Below are positions 6,991 through 15,642 of a stretch of DNA of 39,025 bases, piece by piece. Within the stretch, counting starts at the first letter, position 1; each line of letters opens with the position of its first letter. This stretch comes from Gracilibacteraceae bacterium (GTDB lineage Bacteria; Bacillota; Desulfitobacteriia; Desulfitobacteriales; Syntrophobotulaceae): NCBI GenBank assembly GCA_031266805.1, contig JAISAH010000076.1, positions 1 to 39,025 on the forward strand, given 5' to 3'. The notes beneath the pieces were generated by a model. That model was not told the origin of the DNA, ran no database searches, and was given only the letters and a program-made list of their open reading frames with translations. Both the position numbers and the translations under genes were made by a program.

Positions 6991-8957
6991 CGTAAAACCA
7001 CGGCCGCCCGCCGGTCTATGTTCAGCGGCAGTGACCGCCCATTTGCCGGGAATGGCGGATAAGCGTCATGCCGGCCCCCGAAAAACCGCTCGTTAGTATG
7101 CAGATATTCGGCCCATTCACCCCCCGCGGGCAGCGCCGCCGGCAAGTCCGGGACGATACGGGCGTCTCGGGTCGGGTGAAAATTAAAAACAAATAACAGT
7201 TTTTTCTTTGTAAAAACCAAGGTTTTGGCGGCTTCATCCAAAAGCAGCAAAACCGGCGCTTCCTCCGTCAAACGGCAGTCGGCGGCGAGGGAAAGCATGG
7301 CTTTGTCAAAATTTTCCAATTCCTGGTAGCGCAACTCTGGATCCGCGGCCAAACTCCATTGCCGGCGCGCGTAGTGATAACTGCCGCCGTTGCCGGGTCT
7401 GGGGAAATCTATCCATTCCGGGTGACCGAATTCGTTGCCCATAAAATTCAAATAAGCGTCGCCGCAAACGCAGGTCAGCAAACGGATCATCTTATGCAGC
7501 GCCATCGCCCGCTCGATTATCTGGCTGGAAGCGTCTTTGCGCATATGCGTGTACATTTCCCGGTCGGCCATGCGGAATATCAAAGTTTTATCGCCGACCA
7601 GCGCCTGATCGTGCGACTCGCAGTAAGCGACCACCTTTTCCCGCGGCCGTCGCTGCGTCTGCTCATGCCAAAGGGCGCCGATATCCCAATCCTCATCGTT
7701 TTTGTCCTTCAAGGCGCGGATCCAAAAGTCCGGCAGCCCCATGCCGAGGCGGTAATCAAAGCCGATGCCGTCGTTTTCCGGCGGCAGGCACATGCCGGGC
7801 ATGCCGCTCATGTCCTCAGCGATCAGGATGGAGCGGGGACTTACCTCTTTGCAGAGGGTGGCGGCCAGCTGCAGATAGGTCACGGCGTCCGTGTCGGTAT
7901 TCAGGGAAAAATATTTCCGATAATTGTCGAAATTGACGCCCAGCCCGTGATCGTGATAGAGCATCGACGTAACGCCGTCAAAACGGAACCCGTCAAAATG
8001 AAACTCGTCCAGCCAGTATTTCAGATTGGACAGCAGAAAATGCAGCACTTCGGGTTTGGCGTAATTGAAAAGCCTCGTCCCCCATTGCGGGTGGATCCCG
8101 GCGGCGCCTTTATGAAAAAACTGCCAGACCGTGCCGTCGAAGCGGGCCGGCCCTTCGATCTCGTTGGTGGCGGCGTGCGAGTGGACTAGGTCGAGCAGGA
8201 CGGCGATCCCCATGCTGTGCGCCGTGTTGATCAGGTTTTTCAGATCTTCGGGCGTGCCGAAACGGGAGGACGGGGCGAAAAAATTCGTCACCTGGTAGCC
8301 GAAAGAGGCGTAGTACGGGTGCTCCATCACGGCCATCAGCTGCACGGCGTTGTATCCGAGCCGCCGCGCCCGCAGCAGGACCAGAGCGGTGAATTCGGCG
8401 TAAGTGGCGACGCGCGGCTCCTCGCCGGACATGCCGACGTGACATTCATAGATGAAGAGCGGCGAGGGCGCGGGGCGAAAATCGCTGTCCGTCCACGGGA
8501 AAGCGGTCTCCGGCTGCCAGATCTGGGCGTCAAAGGAAGGGGCGCCGCTCTGCTGCACGACGCGCCGGCTGTAAAGCGGCAGGCGCTCCAAAGTCTCCCG
8601 TTCGGTGATCAGGAGCAGGCGCGCTTTGGAGCCGTGGGGCAAAGGGCCGGGCGCCCGCAGTTCCCAATTGCCGTGCCCGATATAAGACAGCGGGTGGCGG
8701 CGGCGATCCCAGTCGTTAAAATCGCCGAAGAGGAATAAAGCGCGGGCGCCCGGCGCCCATTCGCGGTAGACCCAGCCGTCCGCCTCCCGGTGGAAACCGA
8801 AATAAAGGTAGCCGTTGGCGTATTCCGCCAGACTTTTTTGGCCGCCGCCCAGCAAGTTGGACAGGGCGCGCCGGTATTGCCGCCGCCGCAGTTCCAGATC
8901 GGATTTATAGGGGGTCAGCCACGGGTCAATTTCCCAAATGCGCTCCGGCTCGTTCAT
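6984..8957 (-). CDS. glgB: 1,4-alpha-glucan branching enzyme, eukaryote-like GH13_8 type
   Basis: The 657-residue protein has an N-terminal CBM48-type domain (about 50-140, with YREWAPGARALFLFGDFNDW), a GH13 barrel and a C-terminal beta domain. Catalytic residues are visible: nucleophile Asp327 in GFRFDGVTSM, acid/base Glu381 in LIAEDMSG, and the third Asp in CESHDQALVGDK (449). The stretch SMLYHDHGLGVNF and the DAVTYLQLA motif resemble plant and animal branching enzymes (GH13_8) more than E. coli GlgB. The enzyme makes alpha-1,6 branches in glycogen. No other glycogen gene is present. The start overlaps the upstream chromate transporter stop by four bases (8954-8957), so it is probably translated from that message. 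Confidence 0.92.
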   Translation of the reverse strand: MNEPERIWEIDPWLTPYKSDLELRRRQYRRALSNLLGGGQKSLAEYANGYLYFGFHREADGWVYREWAPGARALFLFGDFNDWDRRRHPLSYIGHGNWELRAPGPLPHGSKARLLLITERETLERLPLYSRRVVQQSGAPSFDAQIWQPETAFPWTDSDFRPAPSPLFIYECHVGMSGEEPRVATYAEFTALVLLRARRLGYNAVQLMAVMEHPYYASFGYQVTNFFAPSSRFGTPEDLKNLINTAHSMGIAVLLDLVHSHAATNEIEGPARFDGTVWQFFHKGAAGIHPQWGTRLFNYAKPEVLHFLLSNLKYWLDEFHFDGFRFDGVTSMLYHDHGLGVNFDNYRKYFSLNTDTDAVTYLQLAATLCKEVSPRSILIAEDMSGMPGMCLPPENDGIGFDYRLGMGLPDFWIRALKDKNDEDWDIGALWHEQTQRRPREKVVAYCESHDQALVGDKTLIFRMADREMYTHMRKDASSQIIERAMALHKMIRLLTCVCGDAYLNFMGNEFGHPEWIDFPRPGNGGSYHYARRQWSLAADPELRYQELENFDKAMLSLAADCRLTEEAPVLLLLDEAAKTLVFTKKKLLFVFNFHPTRDARIVPDLPAALPAGGEWAEYLHTNERFFGGRHDAYPPFPANGRSLPLNIDRRAAVVLRQ

Positions 8958-9511
8958 GCGGTTTTTTTGCGGTTGAACAGGGCCATGCCTAGGAGCATGG
9001 AGGTCACTACGAGAAAAGCCGGATGCAGCCAGGAGAGAAAAAGCATGATCGCGAGGGCGGTTAGGCCGAAAGCCCAGGTGGTTTTATCCCGCAATGATTT
9101 TTTCCCCATATCGAAAGCGGTTTGCGCCAGCAAAACGACCACCACGGGACGCACGCCCTGCAGCATGGCCTGCAGTTGGGGCGAATCGGCAAAGCCGAGG
9201 ATAATGCTGCCGAGAAAAATCATGATGAGCGCGGTGGGAACGAGTGTGGCGGTGGTGGCGACAAAGGCGCCGAGCCAGCCGGCGACGCGGTACCCCACGA
9301 TGCCGGACATTTTCGTGCCGATAGGCGCGGGCAAAGAATTGGCGATGGCGAGTACGTCCGCGAATTCATCGTCGCTCATCCATTTGTATTTTTTCACGAT
9401 CTCCGCCTGCATCAGCGGGATCATGGCCGGGCCGCCGCCGTAACTGAAATTGCTGGCCCGGAAAAAAGCGAGGAACAGACTTCGGAGGGCGGCTGAGTCA
9501 TGTTTTGCCAT
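8954..9511 (-). CDS. Chromate transporter family subunit (half-size ChrA), second copy
   Basis: This 185-residue protein is a single CHR domain. It shows FRASNFSYGGGPAMIPLMQ near residue 20, then LPAPIGTKMSG and about five to six hydrophobic segments. Single-domain CHR proteins are commonly encoded as adjacent pairs that together replace a two-domain ChrA, with the two halves in opposite membrane topology. The partner lies eight bases upstream at 9520-10056. An AGGAGG site precedes the ATG. Family members export chromate, but several have no proven substrate, so the name is a family label. The gene is coupled to glgB downstream. Confidence 0.88.
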   Translation of the reverse strand: MAKHDSAALRSLFLAFFRASNFSYGGGPAMIPLMQAEIVKKYKWMSDDEFADVLAIANSLPAPIGTKMSGIVGYRVAGWLGAFVATTATLVPTALIMIFLGSIILGFADSPQLQAMLQGVRPVVVVLLAQTAFDMGKKSLRDKTTWAFGLTALAIMLFLSWLHPAFLVVTSMLLGMALFNRKKTA

Positions 9512-9519
9512 AAATCCTC

Positions 9520-10056
9520 CTAGAAAAGAATAAAACCGGCGCCCATGCCTAAAACCACGAGCAGAGCCGGGTGGATCCTGCGCAGATAGAGCAGGGCGGC
9601 GGCCGCGAGGGCGATGGGTATGGTCAGCAGATCGCGCGGCGCGGCGACGGCGAAAGCGCTTTGCCCCATATCGATGGCTACATAAAGCAGCAGGGCCGTG
9701 ATGACGGGGCGTACGCCTTTGAGGGCCGCCTGCAGCTTAGGGGAATGGGCGTATTTTTTCAGCAAAGCGCCGAGAAAAATAAGCAGCAAAATCGTAGGCA
9801 GGATGGTAGCCGTGACCGCGACGAAAGCGCCGGGCCAGGAAGCGATTTTGAATCCGATATATGAAGCCATTTTTGTGGCGACAGGCCCCGGCAGCGCGTT
9901 GGCCGCGGCGATAGCGTCGGAAAACTGCGCCGAATCCAGCCAGGCGTAACGTTCGCATTCCGCCTGAATGAGAGGGATGACCGCCGGGCCCCCGCCAAAA
10001 CCGAGGTTGCTGGCGCGGAGAAAACCGATAAATATATCCCATAAATCGTTCCACAT
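9520..10056 (-). CDS. Chromate transporter family subunit (half-size ChrA), first copy
   Basis: This 178-residue CHR domain protein carries FLRASNLGFGGGPAVIPLIQ near the N-terminus and LPGPVATKMASYIGFK, closely matching its downstream neighbour. The C-terminal half is hydrophobic (ITALLLYVAIDMG, LLTIPIALAAAALLYL, PALLVVLGMGAGF). It leads a minus-strand operon with the second half-transporter and glgB. An AAGGAGGA site lies at 10069-10076, about 12 bases before the ATG, which is longer than usual, but no better in-frame start is visible. A promoter is recognisable just upstream. Confidence 0.88.
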   Translation of the reverse strand: MWNDLWDIFIGFLRASNLGFGGGPAVIPLIQAECERYAWLDSAQFSDAIAAANALPGPVATKMASYIGFKIASWPGAFVAVTATILPTILLLIFLGALLKKYAHSPKLQAALKGVRPVITALLLYVAIDMGQSAFAVAAPRDLLTIPIALAAAALLYLRRIHPALLVVLGMGAGFILF

Positions 10057-10085
10057 ATAAACGCGTCGTCCTCCTTGACAGTTTC

Positions 10086-10114
10086 ATCTTACCATAGCGC
10101 GCCGCCAATATCAA
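10086..10114 (-). promoter_or_regulatory. Sigma-70 type promoter for the chrA-chrA-glgB unit
   Basis: On the minus strand TTGATA (10109-10114) and TAAGAT (10086-10091) are separated by 17 bases, upstream of the AAGGAGGA site and ATG of the first chromate transporter gene. Confidence 0.6.
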
Positions 10115-10126
10115 GATGCCGGAAGG

Positions 10127-10798
10127 CTAAAGCAGGCTGTCGACGCGTAAAATCAGGCTGATCGAGCGTTTGGAATTCTCCAGATGGTCTGTGATGGCGG
10201 CGCGCAGGGTCTCAATATCTTTGGCGAGGATGGCGTTGAAAATGCGCTCGTGTTCTTTGGCGCCTTCAATTTCGCGTTCGCGCGACTGCTTTTGATATAT
10301 GAAAGACGAGTACAGGAGCGGATTGAGACTCGTGAAAAGATCGACGATCTTAGCGTTGCCGGAACATTTCAGATAAAGCTCGTGAAAGGCGAAATCGTAC
10401 TTATAATTGTCCAGGAAATCCTCGGCTTTCATCTTATTGCTCACGATCCGGTTGTGCCGCTCGATAATGGAGGTCATCTCGTTTTGCAGATCCCGGCTGC
10501 AATTGACCGTCTCGATGATCTCCGACATATAATACAGATCGAGCATCAGGCGCAAATCAAAGGTTTGCTCCACATCCAACGGGCTGATCGATTTGACCCA
10601 CATGCCGCGCCGGGGGTTGGACTCGATCAGATGCTCGGTCGCCAGCCGGTTGAGCGCCTGTTTGATGGGGGTTTCGCTGACCGCGTATCTGGCGGTGAGA
10701 TCCTTGATGCGGATCTTCTCGCCTTGGGGCAGCACGCCCCCGATGATATCCATGCGAATTTTATGGCATATGCCGTCTACCAGAATCTCTTTTGCCAT
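10127..10798 (-). CDS. GntR family regulator, FadR/FCD subfamily
   Basis: The 223-residue protein has an N-terminal winged helix (about 1-70: GEKIRIKDLTARYAVSETPI, then KQALNRLATEHLIE) and an all-helical FCD ligand-binding domain (about 80-215). FCD metal-site residues can be seen in YDFAFHELYLKCSGN, KEHERIFNAI and ITDHLENSKR. FCD regulators usually sense small carboxylic acids or sugar acids and repress a nearby catabolic operon. This gene is divergent from the dehydrogenase that starts the catabolic cluster, so it is the likely pathway regulator. GGAGG lies about ten bases before the ATG. Confidence 0.88.
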   Translation of the reverse strand: MAKEILVDGICHKIRMDIIGGVLPQGEKIRIKDLTARYAVSETPIKQALNRLATEHLIESNPRRGMWVKSISPLDVEQTFDLRLMLDLYYMSEIIETVNCSRDLQNEMTSIIERHNRIVSNKMKAEDFLDNYKYDFAFHELYLKCSGNAKIVDLFTSLNPLLYSSFIYQKQSREREIEGAKEHERIFNAILAKDIETLRAAITDHLENSKRSISLILRVDSLL

Positions 10799-10852
10799 CT
10801 GCCCGGTTTCCTCCGTTTCCCAGGTCGCGTCATAGCTTTCAAACGCGCCCTA

Positions 10853-10885
10853 ATTATATCTTATAAAAAATTTTTTATTTGTCAA
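10853..10885 (-). promoter_or_regulatory. Possible promoter of the GntR/FCD gene
   Basis: On the minus strand a perfect TTGACA (10880-10885) and a perfect TATAAT (10853-10858) are present, but the 21-base spacer is too long for a standard promoter. Between them lies a perfect 16-base AT palindrome, ATAAAAAATTTTTTAT (10863-10878). The spacing may require a regulator or DNA bending, or a different -35 may be used. Confidence 0.3.
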
Positions 10886-11021
10886 CTTTTTAACGTATGA
10901 ACGGCAAATAAAATTTGATTGCCGGACATTTTTTCTCTTCGGATAAATAAATTGGTTTACGCAAAAATAAAATTTTTTTCGTCATATTTTATATTGACAT
11001 ATCTAATAAAAAATGTTATCG

Positions 11022-11039
11022 TTGTTTCGCCGGACACAA
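11022..11039. promoter_or_regulatory. Candidate operator of the GntR/FCD regulator
   Basis: TTGTTTCGCCGGACACAA is an imperfect 18-base palindrome of the form TTGTxTCxxxxGAxACAA. It covers the -35 and part of the spacer of the cluster promoter, so a bound repressor would block RNA polymerase. FCD regulators often bind short palindromes with GT/AC cores. Assignment to this regulator is inference. Confidence 0.4.
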
Positions 11040-11050
11040 TTAGATATAAT
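11022..11050 (+). promoter_or_regulatory. Promoter of the catabolic cluster
   Basis: TTGTTT (11022-11027) and a perfect TATAAT (11045-11050) are separated by 17 bases. Transcription would start only a few bases before the GGAGA site at 11061-11065 of the dehydrogenase gene, giving a short leader. Confidence 0.55.
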
Positions 11051-11070
11051 AAAAATATTTGGAGAGACGG

Positions 11071-12087
11071 ATGAAAGCTTTAGTTTACGCGGGAAAACAG
11101 CGCGCCGAACTGCGCGACGCGGAAAAACCACTTTGCCGGAACGGGGAGATCCTTCTCCGGATCACATACTGCGGTATTTGCGGCTCTGATATCGGCATTT
11201 ATAACGGCGCGCATCCCAGGGCCAAAGCGCCGCTGATTTTCGGCCATGAATTTATCGGCGCCGCGCTTGCCGGCTCCGGCGACGGCTCGATCCGCGAGGG
11301 CGACCGGGTCGCGGTCTATCCGCTATTGTCCTGCGGCTATTGTCTTTCCTGCCGCACCGGCAGCGAGCACGTCTGTTCCACGCTCCGGATGATCGGCATC
11401 GACCAAGACGGGGGAATGGCTGAATTCGCGGCGGTCGAGGAATCCAAGCTGGTTCTCGTGCCGTCCGGGGTTTCCGACAAGGCGGCGGCTTTGATCGAAC
11501 CGCTGGCCGTTATCATCCGCTCTCTGCACCAAAGCGGGGTCAAAGCCTTGGACAAAGCGGCCATAATCGGCGCGGGCCCTATCGGCGTTCTCACCGGGAT
11601 CCTCCTGCGAAAAATGGGTCTGCAAGACGTGCTGATTTCCGATATCGATCAGGAGCGTTTGCGACTGGCAGCCGGCTTCGGTCTGGAGACGGCCGCCGCG
11701 GGAGACGCTTTCCTGAAAAAAGCCCAGGATATCAGCGGCGGCGAGGGCGTCGACGTTCTGTTCGAATGCAGCGGCGCTCCCGCTGCCGCCCTGCAAATGA
11801 GCCGAGTAGCTAGGATCAGCGGCACGATCTGCATGACGGCGGTGCATAAAGCGCCGCATGAAGTGGATTTACGCGATATCAATTTCCGGGAGCAGCGCAT
11901 TATCGGCACGCGGGTCTATACAAAGGAGGAATTTCGTCAGGCCGCCGCCTATGCGCCGGTCGTCCAAGCGGAGCTGGAAAGCCTCGCCACCCACATTTTA
12001 CCATTATCCGCCTCCGGGGGCGTCTTTGATCTCATCGGCTCGCCGGCGTCCGGAGCGATGAAAGTATTGATCGACTGCCGGGCGTGA
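11071..12087 (+). CDS. Zinc-dependent MDR dehydrogenase (sorbitol/threonine dehydrogenase-like)
   Basis: From the ATG at 11071, preceded by GGAGAG, this is a 338-residue medium-chain dehydrogenase. It has the catalytic-zinc motif CGICGSD with the following GHEF, a structural-zinc set CGYCLSCRTGSEHVC, and an NAD-binding fold with GAGPIGVLTG. Related enzymes oxidise secondary hydroxyls of polyols, L-threonine or sugar acids such as L-idonate and galactonate. It is the first gene of the cluster and is divergent from the FCD regulator, so it probably performs an early oxidation of the substrate. The exact substrate is not visible. Confidence 0.88.
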   Translation: MKALVYAGKQRAELRDAEKPLCRNGEILLRITYCGICGSDIGIYNGAHPRAKAPLIFGHEFIGAALAGSGDGSIREGDRVAVYPLLSCGYCLSCRTGSEHVCSTLRMIGIDQDGGMAEFAAVEESKLVLVPSGVSDKAAALIEPLAVIIRSLHQSGVKALDKAAIIGAGPIGVLTGILLRKMGLQDVLISDIDQERLRLAAGFGLETAAAGDAFLKKAQDISGGEGVDVLFECSGAPAAALQMSRVARISGTICMTAVHKAPHEVDLRDINFREQRIIGTRVYTKEEFRQAAAYAPVVQAELESLATHILPLSASGGVFDLIGSPASGAMKVLIDCRA

Positions 12088-12142
12088 GATTTTTAGGGGC
12101 GCGTGATTTTACCCTTATTACTGAGGAAAGGCGGGAGCGACT

Positions 12143-12790
12143 GTGAGCGCGAGAACGCTGGAACGCATTTTGGAGCATCGCATAATATCGATCATCAGAG
12201 GCGTGTCCGCCCGGGATTTGCCCGCTCTGGCCGGGGCTTTGCGTGACGGCGGCATCCGCTGCCTGGAGATCGCTTTCGATCACTCCGGCGCTGAGGACGC
12301 CGCGGCCGTCTGCCGTAAAATCGAGACTCTGTCGCGGATCTTCGGGGATGAAATGCTGATCGGCGCCGGCACGGCGCTGACGACGGAGGAGGCGCGCATG
12401 GCGGCGGCGGCCGGCGCGAAATTCATCATTTCCCCCAATGTGGATCCCGCGGTGATCCGGGCGGCCAAAGAAGCGGGCCTGGCGTCCGTTCCCGGCGCCA
12501 TGACTCCCTCGGAAGCGCTGACGGCCTTTCAATGCGGCGCGGATATCATCAAGCTGTTTCCCGCGGATATATTAGGCCCGGCGTACATCCGCGCCTTTCG
12601 CGGTCCCCTGCCCCATATTCCCGTGATTGCGGTCGGGGGGATAACTCCCCGTAATATCAAATCGTTTTTTGCCGCCGGGGCTGTCGGGGCCGGCGTGGGC
12701 GGCGGCCTGGCCAATCAGGCCCTCGTGGATTCCGGGGCGTATGAATCTATATCAGATCTGGCGCGGCAGTACACGGAAAGCGTCAAATAA
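12143..12790 (+). CDS. 2-keto-3-deoxy-6-phospho-sugar acid aldolase (Eda/DgoA family)
   Basis: This 215-residue protein starts with GTG behind GGGAG. It shows the KDPG/KHG aldolase fold, with GAGTALTTEEA, ISPNVDP, VPGAMTPSEA and the Schiff-base lysine in IIKLFPAD, then AVGGITPRNI near the phosphate site. The family cleaves KDPG, KDPGal or 4-hydroxy-2-oxoglutarate to pyruvate and an aldehyde. A DgoK-like kinase two genes downstream makes 2-dehydro-3-deoxy-6-phosphogalactonate or a close analogue the likely substrate, which would give pyruvate and glyceraldehyde 3-phosphate. This is inference from context. Confidence 0.88.
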   Translation: MSARTLERILEHRIISIIRGVSARDLPALAGALRDGGIRCLEIAFDHSGAEDAAAVCRKIETLSRIFGDEMLIGAGTALTTEEARMAAAAGAKFIISPNVDPAVIRAAKEAGLASVPGAMTPSEALTAFQCGADIIKLFPADILGPAYIRAFRGPLPHIPVIAVGGITPRNIKSFFAAGAVGAGVGGGLANQALVDSGAYESISDLARQYTESVK

Positions 12791-12814
12791 TCGCAATATT
12801 AGGAGGAATATCTG

Positions 12815-13576
12815 GTGCGTGATCTTTTTGACATAACAGAAAAGAAAGCCGTCGTCACCGGCGGCGCCGCGGGATTAGGGCGGGGGATCGCCGAAGCTCT
12901 GGCGGAGTTCGGCGCGCGGGTCGTCGTCGTCGATAATTCCGCCCGGCTTGACGCGGCCGCGGCGGAAATGCGGGAGCGCGGGCTGCCGGTTTCCGGCCTG
13001 CGGGCGGATCTGAGCGATACGGAGCGGCTGGAGTCCGTTTTTAAAGCGGCGCTTGAGCCGTTGGACGGCGCTTTGGATATTTTGGTCAATTGCGCCGGGA
13101 TCCAGCGCCGGCATAAATGCGACGAGTTTCCCCTGAGCGACTGGAACGACGTTCTCACGGTCAACCTCACTTCCGTATTCCGGCTCTGCCAACTGGCCGG
13201 CCGGATCATGCTCAGGCGGGGTTCGGGCAAGATCATCAATATTTCCTCCATGCTGGCGTTTTTTGGCGGTTTCACCGTGCCGGCCTACGCCGCCAGCAAA
13301 GGCGGGGTTTCGCAGCTGACAAAGGCTTTATCCAATGAATGGGCCGGCCGCGGCGTCAATGTCAACGCGATCGCCCCCGGCTACATGGATACGGCCCTCA
13401 ATGTCAATATTGTCAGCGATCCTGAGCGCAGCGCGGAAATCCTCGGGCGTATCCCGGCCGGCCGCTGGGGAACGCCGGAAGATCTGAAAGGCGTCGCCGT
13501 TTTTCTGGCCTCGGCGGCCAGCGATTATCTGAGCGGGGCGGTCATACCGGTCGACGGCGGTTATCTGGGCAAATAA
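12815..13576 (+). CDS. SDR family oxidoreductase (KduD/gluconate dehydrogenase-like)
   Basis: The 253-residue protein is a classical short-chain dehydrogenase. It has TGGAAGLGRG for NAD(P) binding, NCAG, the catalytic Ser in INISSML, YAASK (catalytic Tyr and Lys), and a C-terminal SGAVIPVDGGY. It resembles enzymes that interconvert keto and hydroxy groups on sugar acids, such as KduD and gluconate 5-dehydrogenase. The GTG start at 12815 follows a strong AGGAGG at 12801-12806. It lies between the aldolase and kinase genes of the same operon. Confidence 0.87.
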   Translation: MRDLFDITEKKAVVTGGAAGLGRGIAEALAEFGARVVVVDNSARLDAAAAEMRERGLPVSGLRADLSDTERLESVFKAALEPLDGALDILVNCAGIQRRHKCDEFPLSDWNDVLTVNLTSVFRLCQLAGRIMLRRGSGKIINISSMLAFFGGFTVPAYAASKGGVSQLTKALSNEWAGRGVNVNAIAPGYMDTALNVNIVSDPERSAEILGRIPAGRWGTPEDLKGVAVFLASAASDYLSGAVIPVDGGYLGK

Positions 13577-13594
13577 AGGCGGGAATTGGAAAAA

Positions 13595-14599
13595 ATGATG
13601 CGAATAACCATTGATTGCGGAACCACGAATACACGGGCTATCCTGTGGGAGAGCGGCGGCCGGATGGCAGGCGAGCAGAGCAGGCCTGTCGGCGTGCGGG
13701 ATACGGCCACGGAAGGCAGTAACGCCAAGCTCAAACAGGCGGTGAAGAGCTGTTTGGACAGTTTGCTGCTGGAAAGCGGCGCGGGCTATTCCGCGATCTC
13801 GTCCATTATCGCCAGCGGTATGATCAGTTCTAACGTCGGACTGGCGGAAATTCCCCATTTGACGGCTCCGGCCGGCCTGAGGGAGCTGGCGCGGGGCATC
13901 GCCCGCAAAGAACTGCCCGACATTTGCCCTCTGCCCATTTACTTCATCCCTGGGATCAAAAATTCCGCGGAAAAAATCACGCTCGCCAATTATTTGGATA
14001 TGGACGTCATGCGCGGCGAGGAAACCGAGAGCGTCGCGTTAATCCGGCGGCTGCATAAAGGAAAACCCATGCTGCTGATCCTGCCCGGCTCGCACACGAA
14101 GTTCGTCGGGGTCGACGAGGAAGGCCGCATCACCGGCTGCATCACCACGCTCGCCGGGGAACTTCTGGCCGCCATATCCCGCCATACCGTCATCGCCGAC
14201 GCGGTGGAGCGGCGTCTGGCCGATCCGGGATCGTACAACAGGCGGATGGCGCTGGAAGGTTATGAAAGCGCCTTGAAACACGGACTGGGGCGCGCGTGTT
14301 TTTCCGCCCGCATACTCAGTAATTTTACGGATCATACGCCGCCTGACATCGCCAGTTTTATTCTGGGGGCCGTGCTGGCCGGCGATATTACGGCGGTCAA
14401 GGCATCTTCGCTTCTGGCGGCTCATGAGCGCGCCGCGGTCGTCCTGACCGGGCGGGAACCGCTGCGGCAAGCCCTGTACGATATCCTGTCCGCTGACGAC
14501 TATTTCCGTGACATACATGTCTATACCCCTGAAACCGACGTTCCTTTATCCGCCGAAGGCGCTTTGCTCATTGCCGGCGGCAGCGAGTACGATCTTTAG
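13595..14599 (+). CDS. dgoK: 2-dehydro-3-deoxygalactonokinase (DgoK family)
   Basis: The 334-residue protein opens with ITIDCGTTNTRAILW, the phosphate-1 loop of this kinase family, and carries LPGSHTKFV and a C-terminal AEGALLIAGG. DgoK phosphorylates 2-dehydro-3-deoxygalactonate at O6 using ATP. The ATG at 13595 (or 13598) puts the loop where family members have it. A TTG at 13586 with AAGG upstream is an alternative start. With the Eda/DgoA-type aldolase two genes upstream it forms the lower half of a De Ley-Doudoroff route. Confidence 0.85.
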   Translation: MMRITIDCGTTNTRAILWESGGRMAGEQSRPVGVRDTATEGSNAKLKQAVKSCLDSLLLESGAGYSAISSIIASGMISSNVGLAEIPHLTAPAGLRELARGIARKELPDICPLPIYFIPGIKNSAEKITLANYLDMDVMRGEETESVALIRRLHKGKPMLLILPGSHTKFVGVDEEGRITGCITTLAGELLAAISRHTVIADAVERRLADPGSYNRRMALEGYESALKHGLGRACFSARILSNFTDHTPPDIASFILGAVLAGDITAVKASSLLAAHERAAVVLTGREPLRQALYDILSADDYFRDIHVYTPETDVPLSAEGALLIAGGSEYDL

Positions 14600-14621
14600 C
14601 AGCGAAGAAAGGAGGGAAAAA

Positions 14622-15587
14622 ATGGCAGTCACTGTCGTCGTCACTGATTACGAGTACGCGGATATCGCCTGGGAACGGCGGATCGTCGAGGAGGCCGGAT
14701 TCCGTCTCGTCGCCTGCCAGCTCAGGCGCGAGGAAGAGCTGATCCCCGCGGTCGCCGACGCGGACGGCTTGATCATTCAGTACGCGGATGTGAACGCTAA
14801 CGTGATCGCCAGTCTGAGCAGATGTAAAATCATGGTGCGTTACGGCATCGGCTACGACAATATCGACGTCGCCGCAGCCACCCGCCGCGGTATTCTCGTC
14901 AGCAACGTGCCGGATTACGGTATCGACGAGGTCTCCAACCACGCCATCGCCATGATCCTGAGTCTGGCGCGGAAGCTGCCGCTGATCCGGGAAAAACTGC
15001 GGAGCGGCGTGTGGGGATATGAGCCCGCCGCGCCGGTCACGCGCTTTGAGGGGGCGACGGTGGGTTTATTGGGATTGGGCCGGATCGCCCGCTCTGTGGC
15101 CCGCAAGCTTTCCGGCTTCGGGGTCCGCCTGATTGCCCACGACCCTTTTGTTCAGGAAAACGCCGCCTCCGGCGTCGAACTGGTATCTTTTGCGACCCTT
15201 TGCCGGGAAAGCGATTACCTCTCGCTGCACTGTCCGCTCACCGGCGAAACCCGCCACAAGCTGAACCGGGAGGCTTTTCGCCTGATGAAGCCCACCGCTG
15301 TGCTAATCAACACGGCGCGGGGCGGGCTGGTCTGCCAGGAAGACTTGATCGACGCTTTGCGGCGGGGCGCCCTCGCGGGGGCCGGCGTGGACGTATATGA
15401 AAAAGAGCCTTTGGAGCGGGACAGCCCTTTGCTCCGGATGGAAAACGTGATCGCGACGCCGCATTTCGCCTGGTACAGCGAACAAGCTATCACGTCTTTG
15501 CAGCGAAAAGCGGCGGAGGAAGCGGTGCGGGTCCTGAGCGGCCAGACTCAGCGGTATCCGTGCAACCCCGAGTTGCTCCAGGCTTGA
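14622..15587 (+). CDS. D-isomer specific 2-hydroxyacid dehydrogenase, CtBP-like
   Basis: The ATG at 14622 follows AAAGGAGGG and gives 321 residues. The frame is open further upstream, but only inside dgoK. Visible marks are RYGIGYDNIDV, a Rossmann motif GLLGLGRIARSVA, and the catalytic triad: Arg in INTARGG, Glu in VDVYEKEPL and His in ATPHFAWYS. Members reduce 2-keto acids or oxidise 2-hydroxy acids with NAD(H). The substrate here may be a keto acid or hydroxy acid intermediate of the pathway. Confidence 0.87.
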   Translation: MAVTVVVTDYEYADIAWERRIVEEAGFRLVACQLRREEELIPAVADADGLIIQYADVNANVIASLSRCKIMVRYGIGYDNIDVAAATRRGILVSNVPDYGIDEVSNHAIAMILSLARKLPLIREKLRSGVWGYEPAAPVTRFEGATVGLLGLGRIARSVARKLSGFGVRLIAHDPFVQENAASGVELVSFATLCRESDYLSLHCPLTGETRHKLNREAFRLMKPTAVLINTARGGLVCQEDLIDALRRGALAGAGVDVYEKEPLERDSPLLRMENVIATPHFAWYSEQAITSLQRKAAEEAVRVLSGQTQRYPCNPELLQA

Positions 15588-15642
15588 CAACAACATTCCG
15601 AAAGACGTCATCCATACCAGACCAGAAAGCGAGGAGCGCGCC

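Noticed and set aside
7359-8189. Plus-strand open frame of 276 codons opposite glgB
   Set aside because: The branching-enzyme catalytic motifs lie on the minus strand, so this is a shadow frame.
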